From Methanobacteriota archaeon (GTDB taxonomy: Bacteria > Myxococcota > UBA727 > JABDBI01), in contig JABDBI010000013.1 of NCBI GenBank assembly GCA_013288705.1, positions 1 to 45,971 of the forward strand: a stretch of DNA of 45,971 nucleotides, read 5' to 3'. The position numbers were made by a program, and so were the translations under genes. Shown here piece after piece: positions 8,120-16,447 of the stretch (the stretch's first letter is position 1; each line of letters begins with the position of its first letter). A model generated the notes under the pieces. The model saw nothing but the letters and a program-made list of their open reading frames with translations. It made no database searches and had not been told where the DNA came from.

Positions 8120-9937
8120 TTACTTCTGCGCCCGCTTTCGATCGTTTTCTTTTAAGAAGATTTTGCGTAAACGAAAGAGAGCTGGCGTCACTTCTACCAA
8201 CTCATCGTCTTCAATATAATCAATCGCTTGTTCAAGCGTCATTTTACGGGCCGGAGTGAGAATAATATTCTCGTCCTTCCCTGCTGCTCGCATGTTCGTG
8301 AGCGCCTTCTCTCGTGTAATATTGATAATCAGGTCGTTCTCACGATTGTGTTCCCCGACGATCATCCCCTCATAGGTATCTTCGTTGGGGCTCACAAACA
8401 AAATTCCGCGCTCTTGCAACGCGAAGGATGCATAGGGGGTTACGCGTCCCTGATGCGCAGACAAAAGCACGCCGTTTTTGCGCCCCTCGATATCCCCTTT
8501 CCAAGGTACAAACGCCTCGAAGATGCTCGTCATGATTCCTTCGCCACGGGTCATTGTGAGAAAGTCATGCCGGAATCCCATGATACCGCGCGTCGGAATC
8601 AAAAATTCCATGCGAGTGATAGCATGCTCGTTGGTATCGAAGCTCTGCATTTCACCCTTGCGTCGAGACAACGTCTCGATCACGCTACCGGAGAATTCCT
8701 CGGGAACCTCAAGGTAAACTCGCTCCAATGATTCATTGATGACGCCATCAATTTCTTTGGTGATGACTTTAGGCTTCGAGATACAAAATTCATAGCTTTC
8801 TCGACGCATTGCTTCGATGAGTACCGCAAGATGCAGCTCGCCACGCCCAGAAACACGCATGGCATCTAGCACACCGGGGATTTCCTCTATGCGCAAAGTG
8901 ATATTGGCGCGCTTCTCTCGCAAGAGGCGCTCCTTGATCTTATTCATGGTAACATGCTTGCCATCGCGACCAACAAATGGGCCAGAGTTCACCATAAAGT
9001 TGATGGAAATGGTCGGTTCTTCCACGCGAAGGGCAGGCAGCTGCACCACGTGCTTGGGATCGCACAGGGTATCACCAATCAGAACTTCGGGCATGCCGTA
9101 AATATTGACGATGTCACCAACTGCAGCCTCATCTAAATCAACTTGCTGGATGCCGTGATAACCCCTAATGCGGGTGATGCGAAATGTATGCTCCTCACCT
9201 TGGGCATTCACATGGGTGACCATTGCACCTTTTTGCACGGAGCCATTTAAAATGCGTCCGCAGGCGCCGCGCTGAAGATAATCATCATAAGGTGCCGTTG
9301 CAACCTGCATCAGGAACGGCTTGTCCAAGGATCCCTCTGGTGCATGCACTTCATCCACAATCATTTGCAGCAAGGGAGCCATATCTTTGTGGGGATCATT
9401 GATATCTTTGCACGCGTAGCCATTCAGCCCAGACGCAAAAATATAGGGAAAATTAAGCTGATCATCGTTTGCACCGAGCTCAACAAACAGATCGAAAGTT
9501 TCAGACAAAACCCGATCAGAATCGACATAAGGGCGATCTATCTTGTTGATGATGACAACAGGTCTATAGCCGCGCTTCAGTGCCTGACTCAGCACATAGC
9601 GCGTTTGCGGCATGGGGCCTTCACGCGCATCCACAAGCAACAAAACCGAATTGACCATATCCAGCACGCGCTCTACTTCACCAGAGAAGTCAGCATGGCC
9701 AGGCGTGTCAATGATGTTGATCTTGTAGTCGCCAAAGCGGATAGACGAATGTTTGGAGAAAATGGTAATTCCGCGCTCACGCTCTTGGTCATACGAGTCC
9801 ATGACTCTTTCAGGCACCACCTGGTGGTCACGAAAGATATGCGATTGCTTGAGAAGACCATCAAGGAGCGTGGTTTTCCCGTGATCGATGTGGGCAATAA
9901 TGGCAATGTTACGTATTTTCTGCGGATCGTGAGTCAT
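8120..9937 (-). CDS. typA: Ribosome-associated GTPase TypA/BipA
   Basis: TypA is a translational GTPase of the EF-G family that acts on the ribosome during stress, low temperature and large-subunit assembly. G motifs are complete: [10 protein letters not shown] (G1), RGIT (G2), DTPGHADF (G3) and NKID (G4). The BipA-specific C-terminal half is recognisable, with [12 protein letters not shown] and NREND. The length of 605 residues is normal. The ATG at 9937 lies next to the first conserved residues, although no clear ribosome-binding site precedes it. It is divergent from the small membrane-protein gene that begins near 10005. Confidence 0.97.
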   Translation of the reverse strand: MTHDPQKIRNIAIIAHIDHGKTTLLDGLLKQSHIFRDHQVVPERVMDSYDQERERGITIFSKHSSIRFGDYKINIIDTPGHADFSGEVERVLDMVNSVLLLVDAREGPMPQTRYVLSQALKRGYRPVVIINKIDRPYVDSDRVLSETFDLFVELGANDDQLNFPYIFASGLNGYACKDINDPHKDMAPLLQMIVDEVHAPEGSLDKPFLMQVATAPYDDYLQRGACGRILNGSVQKGAMVTHVNAQGEEHTFRITRIRGYHGIQQVDLDEAAVGDIVNIYGMPEVLIGDTLCDPKHVVQLPALRVEEPTISINFMVNSGPFVGRDGKHVTMNKIKERLLREKRANITLRIEEIPGVLDAMRVSGRGELHLAVLIEAMRRESYEFCISKPKVITKEIDGVINESLERVYLEVPEEFSGSVIETLSRRKGEMQSFDTNEHAITRMEFLIPTRGIMGFRHDFLTMTRGEGIMTSIFEAFVPWKGDIEGRKNGVLLSAHQGRVTPYASFALQERGILFVSPNEDTYEGMIVGEHNRENDLIINITREKALTNMRAAGKDENIILTPARKMTLEQAIDYIEDDELVEVTPALFRLRKIFLKENDRKRAQK

Positions 9938-10004
9938 GGTTAGTATTGTCTATCAGCAAATTATTTTTTTTGTAAGACCCCAAAATGAAACATTTGCAAG
10001 ATTA

Positions 10005-10415
10005 ATGATATATACTAAAGATGTGACTGAGAAACTAAAAGATCTGAGCATTTCAGATTATGCGCGCATTCGTATCGGACCATTGAGTGGGATTTTGACC
10101 TTCATGTTGTCGTTAAACGCGATTGGCATGACCGCCTCTTTTGCACTGCTTGGTGGAGAGCTGGTCGACTCAGAACGTGCTGCGATTACGATGTTCACGC
10201 TATCCGCCTCTTTTGCGGTACTCTTGGCTCTACTGGCAAAAGGCTACTTAGAGAGTTTAACCCATCGATTTGCTTTGATTGACGCGGATCAGATGGAGTC
10301 TATCGCCAAAACGGCCAAAAGGTTTTATGTTCCATTCATGCTCAGCATGATTGCGGACGTTTCTTTGGTTGTTGTGGGTGTACTTGCGCTAATTTTTCAC
10401 ATGCAAATTTGGTAG
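10005..10415 (+). CDS. Small hypothetical membrane protein
   Basis: About 136 residues with hydrophobic segments near residues 25-45, 60-80 and 108-132, so probably three or four membrane spans. I do not recognise a family. The frame is open from 9936, but that would overlap typA's start and add a non-hydrophobic tail. The ATG at 10005 and the GTG at 10023 are both possible; the TATACT at 10011-10016 would make a transcript starting near 10023. Its stop lies 5 nt before the start of the LarC-like gene, so the two are probably co-transcribed. Function unknown. Confidence 0.6.
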   Translation: MIYTKDVTEKLKDLSISDYARIRIGPLSGILTFMLSLNAIGMTASFALLGGELVDSERAAITMFTLSASFAVLLALLAKGYLESLTHRFALIDADQMESIAKTAKRFYVPFMLSMIADVSLVVVGVLALIFHMQIW

Positions 10416-10420
10416 GTTTT

Positions 10421-11530
10421 ATGTCTTTTGCCCCCGGTGTGCTGCATCTCGATGTCACGCAAGGATGCACAGCGTCATCCATGTGCAGTGCTCTGCTCGA
10501 TCTCGGTGTGGCGACAGAACCAATGGAAATCGCGCTAGCTTCTTTGGGCTTTGCAGATGTGAAGTTGCAAAGGCTAGCACCGGTCATGACGCTTGAAGAT
10601 TTGCAAAATCATCTGCAACAAACTGGGCTTGATCTGATCCCGAAGCAAATCGCGATGCGCGCGCTGGAGATCCTTGCACCACCGCTCGCGGGCGAGGCAA
10701 TGCGTAGAGAAGTGGCCACTCAGTTGCTGAGCGATATAGTCGCGTTCACAGCGCTCATTGCGGAGTTATCGCCTCTTGCGGTGACAGCGACGCGTGTCCC
10801 AATTTCTTGGCCCCAAGATTCACGATCCGCATATTGGCACCATTGCGTGCTCGAGATTTTGGCGGGCGTGCCCACCTACGAGCGGGAGTGGCCGGCACCC
10901 AGTTGCGATGTGGCTGGAGCTGCTGTGCTTAAGGCCGTCGTTTCGCGCTTTGGTCCAAGAGGAAATAGCTGTTTAGTGAGGATGGGCCTTGGCCCAGACC
11001 TGATGTGCCGCGCAATGTGGTGCGAGCCTAGCTTGATGGCAACGCGCGCGACCGAGGGACCGTCTTCCTTGGCACAAGTTGAGCCCGCTTTGCAAATTCA
11101 AGGATTGGTAGGCGTCGCGGTAGATTTGGATGAGCTCTTTCGGCGCTTAGTGACACTTGGCGCCAGGAATATCACCACCTCGCAAGTGTTGCAGGACGGC
11201 AAGTACCCGAAGACGAATGTATGTGCATATGTCCCCCAAAGTCAGCTTGAAACTGCGGCAGAAGCGCTTCTCGTGACAGGGGAATCCGAGTTTGTGATTG
11301 CGACCGGATGTGAGCAGCATGCATTGAGGCAGCGTATTGTAAGTGTACCACTCGGCCGTGGCCAAAGCATTGAGTATTGCCGTGTGGTCGAATCGCTTTT
11401 TGGCGAAAAGATTGTGCGTGCCCAACCAGATGATGAAGATCTGACGGTTTTGATCAAGCAAACCGGTTTTGCGCAAGACGTCGTACGCGGCGATGTTCTC
11501 GCCTCGTGGCGACGTTGGCGCACTAACTAA
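10421..11530 (+). CDS. Divergent LarC-family (DUF111) protein
   Basis: LarC inserts nickel into the pyridinium-dithiocarboxylate cofactor of lactate racemase and related enzymes. This protein follows the LarC plan. The N-terminus has LHLDVTQGCTASSMCSALLDLGV, where LarC normally has the SGISGDM segment. A central PISWP...ILAGVPTY region corresponds to the LarC LPVPAP...ELLKG segment. The end has VGVAVDLDELFRRLVTLGA and a domain that matches LarC's C-terminal half. The His-rich and Asp-rich motifs of LarC are largely missing, so nickel chemistry is doubtful. No larA, larB or larE is in the window. The ATG at 10421 is chosen over a TTG at 10409 because of GGTAGG just upstream and a better family N-terminus. 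Confidence 0.65.
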   Translation: MSFAPGVLHLDVTQGCTASSMCSALLDLGVATEPMEIALASLGFADVKLQRLAPVMTLEDLQNHLQQTGLDLIPKQIAMRALEILAPPLAGEAMRREVATQLLSDIVAFTALIAELSPLAVTATRVPISWPQDSRSAYWHHCVLEILAGVPTYEREWPAPSCDVAGAAVLKAVVSRFGPRGNSCLVRMGLGPDLMCRAMWCEPSLMATRATEGPSSLAQVEPALQIQGLVGVAVDLDELFRRLVTLGARNITTSQVLQDGKYPKTNVCAYVPQSQLETAAEALLVTGESEFVIATGCEQHALRQRIVSVPLGRGQSIEYCRVVESLFGEKIVRAQPDDEDLTVLIKQTGFAQDVVRGDVLASWRRWRTN

Positions 11531-11536
11531 TCTGCA

Positions 11537-12856
11537 CTACAGCAGGTTGGCAGCTATTTCTGCAAGCTCAGAGCGCTCTCCCTTAGCCAATTTCACATGG
11601 CCGGCGATTTTTTCCCCTCTAAATCTGTTCACTACATGGATAAGCCCATTGTTGGTGGAATCCACATAGGGGTGATCAATCTGGTAAGGGTCGCCTGTGA
11701 GAACGATTTTAGTACCCTCGCCTGCTCGCGAAACAATGGTCTTGACCTCGTGTGGCGTGAGATTCTGTGCTTCGTCTACAATCATGAACTGAGATGCAAT
11801 GGATCGCCCTCGAATGTAGGTGAGAGGCTCAATCTGCATGATGCCAAGGTCAATAAGTTCCTTGTAGCTGCGCGAATGTTTTTCGTTCTTGCGGCTGGCG
11901 GTGAGCCCCATCAAGTACTCAACGTTGTCAAAAATGGGCTGCATCCAGGGATTTAGCTTTTCTTCGACGTCGCCAGGCAAGAAGCCAATATCGCGTCCCA
12001 ACGGGAAGATCGGTCTGCTTACCAAAAGTCTCTGAAAGACGCGCTCTTCAGCGACTTTTTGCAAACCTGCTGCAATTGCCAAAAGTGTTTTGCCTGTTCC
12101 GGCTTTGCCAACGAGAGATACCAGCTTGATGCTGTCATCGAGCAAGAGGTCCATGGCAAATATTTGTTCTTTATTACGAGGCCTAACGCCCCATGCGGAG
12201 TGCTTCAACGTCGGAATGGGCATTGCTTGTCGATCATGTAAGTTGGCACGCGCAAGCGCAGTATGCGACGGGTTGTCCCGATTCTTGAGAACCAGATATT
12301 CGTTTGGGCTGTAATAAGGATCCGGCAATGTGAGACAATTCTGCGCATAAAACGCGTCGATATCCGTGCCAGCGACATCAAGTGTACTGAAACCGGTATA
12401 TAACTCGTCCACCTCGATGTGTTCGGGCGCGAAGTTTTCTGTTTCGAGCCCAATGGCATCAGCGCGAATGCGAAGATTGGAATCCTTGGTGATAAAGACA
12501 ATTTTCTGCGTGCTACCAAGCTTTTCTTGCAGGTCCACAGCAACAGCTAAAATGCGAGAATCCTGGCCTCTATCTGTGGTAATTTCCGGCGGTAGGGTGC
12601 GCGACGTGATGGCGACGCGCAGTGTGCCTCCAGAATCGAGCTTAACGCCCTTGGAGAGAGAACCCTCTTCTCGGAGGGTATCGAGATGTCTGCTGACTTC
12701 GCGTGCGTTGCGACCTAATTCCGAAAGCTCCTTTTTGAAGTTATCGATCTCTTCAACAACGTAGATCGGAATGACCACATCGTTGTCTTCAAAGCTAAAC
12801 ATCGCCCTGGGATCGTGTAGAAGGACGTTGGTATCGAGAATAAAGGTTTTTTTCAT
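11537..12856 (-). CDS. PIN-domain/PhoH-like ATPase (PhoH2 type)
   Basis: The protein joins an N-terminal PIN RNase domain (residues 1-140, starting FILDTNVLLHDP, with conserved Asp and a DSRILA motif) to a C-terminal PhoH helicase-like ATPase (from about residue 205). The ATPase has Walker A GKAGTGKT, Walker B MIVDEAQN and TGDPYQID. This arrangement is known for RNA helicase/RNase proteins. The frame is open to a TTG at 12868 that directly abuts the ftsB stop; the ATG at 12856 better fits relatives. It lies downstream of ftsB, within one transcript, and converges on the larC-like gene. Confidence 0.9.
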   Translation of the reverse strand: MKKTFILDTNVLLHDPRAMFSFEDNDVVIPIYVVEEIDNFKKELSELGRNAREVSRHLDTLREEGSLSKGVKLDSGGTLRVAITSRTLPPEITTDRGQDSRILAVAVDLQEKLGSTQKIVFITKDSNLRIRADAIGLETENFAPEHIEVDELYTGFSTLDVAGTDIDAFYAQNCLTLPDPYYSPNEYLVLKNRDNPSHTALARANLHDRQAMPIPTLKHSAWGVRPRNKEQIFAMDLLLDDSIKLVSLVGKAGTGKTLLAIAAGLQKVAEERVFQRLLVSRPIFPLGRDIGFLPGDVEEKLNPWMQPIFDNVEYLMGLTASRKNEKHSRSYKELIDLGIMQIEPLTYIRGRSIASQFMIVDEAQNLTPHEVKTIVSRAGEGTKIVLTGDPYQIDHPYVDSTNNGLIHVVNRFRGEKIAGHVKLAKGERSELAEIAANLL

Positions 12857-12864
12857 GTGAGGCT

Positions 12865-13164
12865 TCAATCCGTGTTGGGGTCAAGTAGGATCAAAACCTC
12901 GTCTTTGCCGATCAAACCGAATTCATCGCGCGCGATCTTTTCTAGATGTTTAAATGAAATTGACGAATCACCGGCGAGAAGTCGGGTTTCAAGGCCAAGA
13001 AGATGAATTTGATCCCTAAGATCTGTGACTTCAGCACGGAGCACTGCCTCTTTTTGCTTCATATAACGCAAGCGCGGCAGCGCCGAGGGTGCTAAAACAC
13101 AGTAACCAACCACAATCATGCATGCTGCGAGAGAAAACATGACCAAATGGTGTGGTCGTATCAT
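12865..13164 (-). CDS. ftsB: Septum formation initiator (FtsB/DivIC family)
   Basis: A 99-residue single-pass membrane protein. It has a short basic N-terminus, one membrane helix at about residues 7-27, then a periplasmic coiled coil (residues 33-63) and a small C-terminal segment with LEKIARDEFGLIGKDEVL, which matches the FtsB/DivIC family. FtsB forms a complex with FtsL and FtsQ at the division septum. Its stop is next to or overlapped by the phoH initiation region, so the two are one unit. The gap to rpsR upstream is only 44 bp, so rpsR may lead this transcript. Confidence 0.82.
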   Translation of the reverse strand: MIRPHHLVMFSLAACMIVVGYCVLAPSALPRLRYMKQKEAVLRAEVTDLRDQIHLLGLETRLLAGDSSISFKHLEKIARDEFGLIGKDEVLILLDPNTD

Positions 13165-13208
13165 AACCCTACATTACCACAGAGAGCCTGAGGTCAACCA
13201 AGAGCGGC

Positions 13209-13475
13209 TTAAAATTCAGCGCTGGTAAATGGCAAGAGACCAATCATACGCGCACGTTTTACAGCTTTGGTCATTTTTCTTTGGTTCGTTGAGGTGAGGC
13301 CTGTTCGACGTGAAGGCAGAATTTTTCCTTCTGGTGTCAAAAAGCGACGCAGCACATCTGCATTGTGATAATCAACCGGCGTTTTATTTTGCAGGTAGAA
13401 ATCAGCGAGTCTGCGTTTGTTGCGGAAAACCCCGCCACGGCCGCCATCATCTTTTTCTGTTAACTCAACGTTCAT
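13209..13475 (-). CDS. rpsR: 30S ribosomal protein S18 (cysteine-free)
   Basis: S18 binds S6 and 16S rRNA in the platform of the small subunit. The core VDYHNADVLRRFLTPEGKILPSRRTG and the C-terminal KRARMIGLLPF are diagnostic. The protein has 88 residues. It lacks the Cys pairs seen in zinc-binding S18 forms. The longer frame from 13517 is rejected: the ATG at 13475 has GGAGG 9 nt upstream. Unusually, it is not beside rpsF and rplI. It may be the only S18 or a zinc-independent paralogue. A TTGAAA-17-CACAAT promoter lies upstream. Confidence 0.93.
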   Translation of the reverse strand: MNVELTEKDDGGRGGVFRNKRRLADFYLQNKTPVDYHNADVLRRFLTPEGKILPSRRTGLTSTNQRKMTKAVKRARMIGLLPFTSAEF

Positions 13476-13498
13476 GCCTAAAAGCCTCCGAAGCGGGC

Positions 13499-13527
13499 AT
13501 TGTGTATGGGTTTTCACTAAGTTTCAA
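13499..13527 (-). promoter_or_regulatory. Predicted sigma-70-type promoter of rpsR
   Basis: On the minus strand, TTGAAA (13522-13527) and CACAAT (13499-13504) are 17 nt apart. They match the -35 and -10 consensus at 5 and 4 of 6 positions. The start would be near 13492, giving a leader of under 20 nt with the GGAGG inside it. Confidence 0.45.
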
Positions 13528-13536
13528 GGGGTCAAA

Positions 13537-13565
13537 TGGGCAAAACAAAAAGAAGTTGTTATAAT
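13537..13565 (+). promoter_or_regulatory. Predicted promoter of the small RNA at 13572-13666
   Basis: TGGGCA (13537-13542) and a perfect TATAAT (13560-13565) are exactly 17 nt apart on the plus strand. The predicted start is near 13571-13573. No plus-strand gene follows before the terminator at 13638-13666, which points to a short non-coding transcript. It runs back to back with the predicted rpsR promoter. Confidence 0.6.
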
Positions 13566-13571
13566 GGGGGT

Positions 13572-13666
13572 AGAAGGCAAACAAGATTGGTCTCGGTAGG
13601 GCTAGTCCCGAAAAGACGATGAGCAATTCGCCTTAGACCAGGGGTTTCTGCCCCTGGCCGTTTTTT
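13572..13666 (+). ncRNA. Putative small RNA of about 95 nt, family not recognised
   Basis: A promoter with TATAAT at 13560-13565 and an intrinsic terminator ending in six T at 13661-13666 bracket about 95 nt that lie in the gap between rpsR and kamA, both on the other strand. The segment can fold: AAGGC (13574-13578) with GCCTT (13630-13634), TGGTCT (13588-13593) with AGACCA (13635-13640), and a GGG/CCC hairpin (13599-13609). The first two pairings would form a pseudoknot. The AGACCA arm shares three bases with the terminator stem, so the folds compete. It is not 4.5S RNA (found at 19000), and lacks features of tmRNA, 6S or RNase P RNA. Function unknown; it could be a trans-acting sRNA. Confidence 0.55.
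13638..13666 (+). terminator. Intrinsic terminator of the putative small RNA
   Basis: CCAGGGG (13638-13644) and CCCCTGG (13651-13657) form a 7-bp GC-rich stem with a 6-nt loop. CCG and six T follow (13661-13666). The T run is on the plus strand only, so the hairpin ends plus-strand transcription and does not serve kamA. Its T run overlaps the kamA stop codon (13665-13667). Confidence 0.75.
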
Positions 13667-14993
13667 AGGGCTCTACATACTTGTAGGTATCCCCCCTGAA
13701 GTTGCGCAATATCCATGTTTTTTCATCGTGACGCTGAACATATTGCGGTTGCAGTGGAATCTTGCCGCCCCCCCCGGGCGCGTCTATCACGTAAGTGGGG
13801 ATGGCCAACCCTGAAGTGTGGCCCCTGAGGTGCTCAATGATGTCGAGCCCAACGCTGACGGGCGTGCGAAAATGGCTGATGCCCTGCGCCAGGTCACATT
13901 GGTAGATGTAATAAGGCCTGACACGCATGAGAAGTAGCCGGTGGTTGAGTTCCTTCACAATGCGCCAGTCATCATTGACGCCTTTGAGAAGCACCATCTG
14001 GTTGCCAATTACACACCCGGCGTCTGCCAACTTGCGACACGCGTCCAGGGCTTCTGCTGTGCACTCTTTGGGATGGTTGAAATGGGTGTTCACAAACACC
14101 GGCTGATGTTTGCGTAGCATCTTGGCAAAATCGTCTGTCACGCGCTGCGGCAAGGTCACCAAATTGCGCGTTCCCATGCGAAAGATCTCAACATGGGGAA
14201 TGGCCCTAAGGCGACCTAGAATATAATCGAGCCGCTCGTCTGACAGCGACAAGGGATCACCGCCGGAGACGACGACATCGCGAACTTCGGTGTGCTTTTC
14301 GATGTAAGCCAGCGCTAGCTCAATTTGCTCTTTATCAGCCATTGAGGTCGGGTCGCTTACTTTGCGCTTGCGTGTGCAATGGCGACAATACACTGGGCAA
14401 TTGTGTGTGGTGTAAAACAACACCCGATCTGGGTAGCGATGGGTAATGCCTGATACAGGCATGTCTTTTTCTTCACCGAGCGGATCTTCGAGGTCGCTCG
14501 GCAAAATATCGAGCTCGGCCAGCTTCGGGACCGACTGTAGCCGAATGGGGCAGTTTGGATCGTCTGGATCCATCAAAGCGGCGTAGTAGGGCGTGATGCC
14601 CATATGAAACATGGCGTCTGACTTGGCAAAAGCTTCTCGCTCCTCGTTGGTCACACGCAAAATGGGCTCAAGCTGGTCGATCTGGCGAAAACGTTTGCGT
14701 TGTTGCCAACGCCAGTCTTGCCAAGACGCATCGTCGATAGGTCCCCAGGCCGCTTCGAGCATATGCCTGGGCGAATGCATGAATCGCTTGGCAAAATGTG
14801 AGGGGATTGGCCGGGTGCCGTCGTATGAATCTGGCAGATCTGAAGCATCCCGATTGGCTGCTTTGGGCTGATACATGAAGCGGACATCGTCTTTGGGTAG
14901 CTCAAAGGGTTCGCCCTTGCTCGGCACGTCAGGAACTCTTCTCAACCACTCTTCTCGAGTCTGACCGCCATCGAGTACTTCCAAGCCTGTCAT
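13665..14993 (-). CDS. kamA: KamA-family radical-SAM lysine 2,3-aminomutase
   Basis: KamA proteins use S-adenosylmethionine, a [4Fe-4S] cluster and PLP to move an amino group, classically lysine to beta-lysine. The CxxxCxxC cluster is CPVYCRHC (about residues 199-206). SGGDPL and the PLP-lysine segment DAPGGGGKIPL are present. At 442 residues it has a long N-terminal part, as in lysine and glutamate aminomutases; the substrate cannot be told apart from sequence alone. Two ATGs are in frame. AAGGAG stands 10 nt before 14993 but only one base before 15002, so 14993 is chosen. There is no epmA/poxA or lysine fermentation gene nearby. Confidence 0.88.
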   Translation of the reverse strand: MTGLEVLDGGQTREEWLRRVPDVPSKGEPFELPKDDVRFMYQPKAANRDASDLPDSYDGTRPIPSHFAKRFMHSPRHMLEAAWGPIDDASWQDWRWQQRKRFRQIDQLEPILRVTNEEREAFAKSDAMFHMGITPYYAALMDPDDPNCPIRLQSVPKLAELDILPSDLEDPLGEEKDMPVSGITHRYPDRVLFYTTHNCPVYCRHCTRKRKVSDPTSMADKEQIELALAYIEKHTEVRDVVVSGGDPLSLSDERLDYILGRLRAIPHVEIFRMGTRNLVTLPQRVTDDFAKMLRKHQPVFVNTHFNHPKECTAEALDACRKLADAGCVIGNQMVLLKGVNDDWRIVKELNHRLLLMRVRPYYIYQCDLAQGISHFRTPVSVGLDIIEHLRGHTSGLAIPTYVIDAPGGGGKIPLQPQYVQRHDEKTWILRNFRGDTYKYVEP

Positions 14994-15073
14994 GTTTGTC
15001 ATGCTCCTTGTTGGCGCGCCAATATAGCGCTAAGATCAAACGAAATAGTATCGGTTAGGGTGAGGGCCATGTG

Positions 15074-16351
15074 ATGCTGTTGAGAAACATATTTTGTTTG
15101 GCCATCCTTATGGGATTTTTTGCGGGGCCGAGTTTTGCCTTGCCCGTCGCCAAAGCTCCTCAAACTACAACATGCGTGCAGAAAGTTCCAAGCGAATTAA
15201 GCCGTGAACAAAAAATGTCTGGCTGGCTGCAAACCAAGTTTGAAGGTGCCATGCACGCGGGGCATATGTGGCTGGCTGCATTATTGGCGCTTCTTGCAGG
15301 ATTTCTGACCGCTCTCTCTCCCTGCGTATATCCACTCATTCCCATCACCCTTGGTGTGATGGGGACGCGTCAGTATTCATCTCGCCTACAGGGTTTTGCT
15401 TTGTCGTCGTCTTATGTGGGCGGTATGGTGGTCTTATTTTCTGCGCTGGGGATTACATTTGCGTCGGTAGGCCTTTTGGCTGGGTCGGCGCTGCAAAACC
15501 AATGGGTTAATTTAGGTGTAGGCCTATTTTTCATTTTGATGGCAGCAAGTTTGTTTGGCGCGTTTAATATTGTGCTGCCCCATTCTCTGATGGCAACTCT
15601 TCACCGTGTTGGTGGCCATGGTTACCTAGGCGCCTTTTTCATGGGACTCGTGGCGGGTATTGTCGCTGCACCATGCACCGGGCCCGTACTCGCTGTAATT
15701 TTGACGCTGATCGCAGCACAAGGTGATCTCTCTCGCGGCGCTGTTTTGATGGTGCTTTACGCCATCGGGATGGGCGTCCCTTTTTTGGTGCTTGGCACGT
15801 TTTCTTCCGCGCTTTCCCATATTCCGAAGAGTGGGCCATGGATGACTGGTATCAAGAATGTTTTTGGCGTCATCATTCTCTTGGCCGGCGTCTATTATTT
15901 GCAGTTTGCCATTCCACCGATCAAGAATACGTTCGATAGAGTACAAGTCGCCATCTTTGGTGCGCCCAAGTTGGCAGTGCAGAGCTGGCATATTTTTGAT
16001 GCAAAGGCTGGCCAATTGACGGATTTCGAACGGCTGCTCAAGGATGCCAAGGACCAGTGCAAGCCAGCGATTATCGATTTCTATGCAGACTGGTGTGTCT
16101 CATGCAAGGAGCTCGAGAAACACACGCTTAAGAATCAGGACGTCGCGCAAATGCTAGAGCCTTTTGTGCGCATCAAAATCGACGCAACAAGGGACACGGA
16201 AATGTTGCGGAGTTTGCAGGTGAGATACGGCGTTGTTGGGCTGCCAACAGTTTTGTTTCTCAATAAGAACGGTGAAATTGTAGAGCAGGCTCGAATTTCT
16301 GGTTTTGTCAATTCTCGCGATTTTATGTACATTATCTCCAAAATCTCGTGA
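15074..16351 (+). CDS. dsbD: Thiol:disulfide interchange protein DsbD, short form
   Basis: DsbD moves electrons from cytoplasmic thioredoxin across the membrane to keep periplasmic thiols reduced. The protein has a signal peptide (1-24), a short periplasmic spacer, a CcdA-like membrane domain of about eight helices (60-280), and a C-terminal thioredoxin domain with WCVSC. The two redox cysteines in the membrane domain are in SPCVYPL and APCTGP. The N-terminal DsbD-alpha immunoglobulin-like domain is missing, so it resembles CcdA-thioredoxin fusions. The ATG at 15074 has GAGGG 7 nt upstream; the GTG at 15071 is less well placed. It is divergent from kamA. Confidence 0.92.
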   Translation: MLLRNIFCLAILMGFFAGPSFALPVAKAPQTTTCVQKVPSELSREQKMSGWLQTKFEGAMHAGHMWLAALLALLAGFLTALSPCVYPLIPITLGVMGTRQYSSRLQGFALSSSYVGGMVVLFSALGITFASVGLLAGSALQNQWVNLGVGLFFILMAASLFGAFNIVLPHSLMATLHRVGGHGYLGAFFMGLVAGIVAAPCTGPVLAVILTLIAAQGDLSRGAVLMVLYAIGMGVPFLVLGTFSSALSHIPKSGPWMTGIKNVFGVIILLAGVYYLQFAIPPIKNTFDRVQVAIFGAPKLAVQSWHIFDAKAGQLTDFERLLKDAKDQCKPAIIDFYADWCVSCKELEKHTLKNQDVAQMLEPFVRIKIDATRDTEMLRSLQVRYGVVGLPTVLFLNKNGEIVEQARISGFVNSRDFMYIISKIS

Positions 16352-16447
16352 TTTGTGTGCAAATTGGACGGGTCACGCATAAAAAAGCGTTTAACTTAGA
16401 GCGATTTCATGCGAGACTAGCGCCTAATATTTCCTGAGGTTATCAAA

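Noticed and set aside
13565-13599. Short reading frame MGVEGKQDWSR inside the putative small RNA
   Set aside because: Eleven codons, no Shine-Dalgarno, and its ATG falls at the end of the -10 box, upstream of the predicted transcript start.
13638-13657. Terminator for kamA on the minus strand
   Set aside because: In the kamA direction the hairpin is followed by TCTAAGG and not by a T run; the six T are on the other strand.
16352-16447. Promoter in the dsbD to DUF3788-like gene gap
   Set aside because: TTGGAC is present but no -10 box lies at a suitable distance; only a weak ACGC/GCGT pairing is seen.
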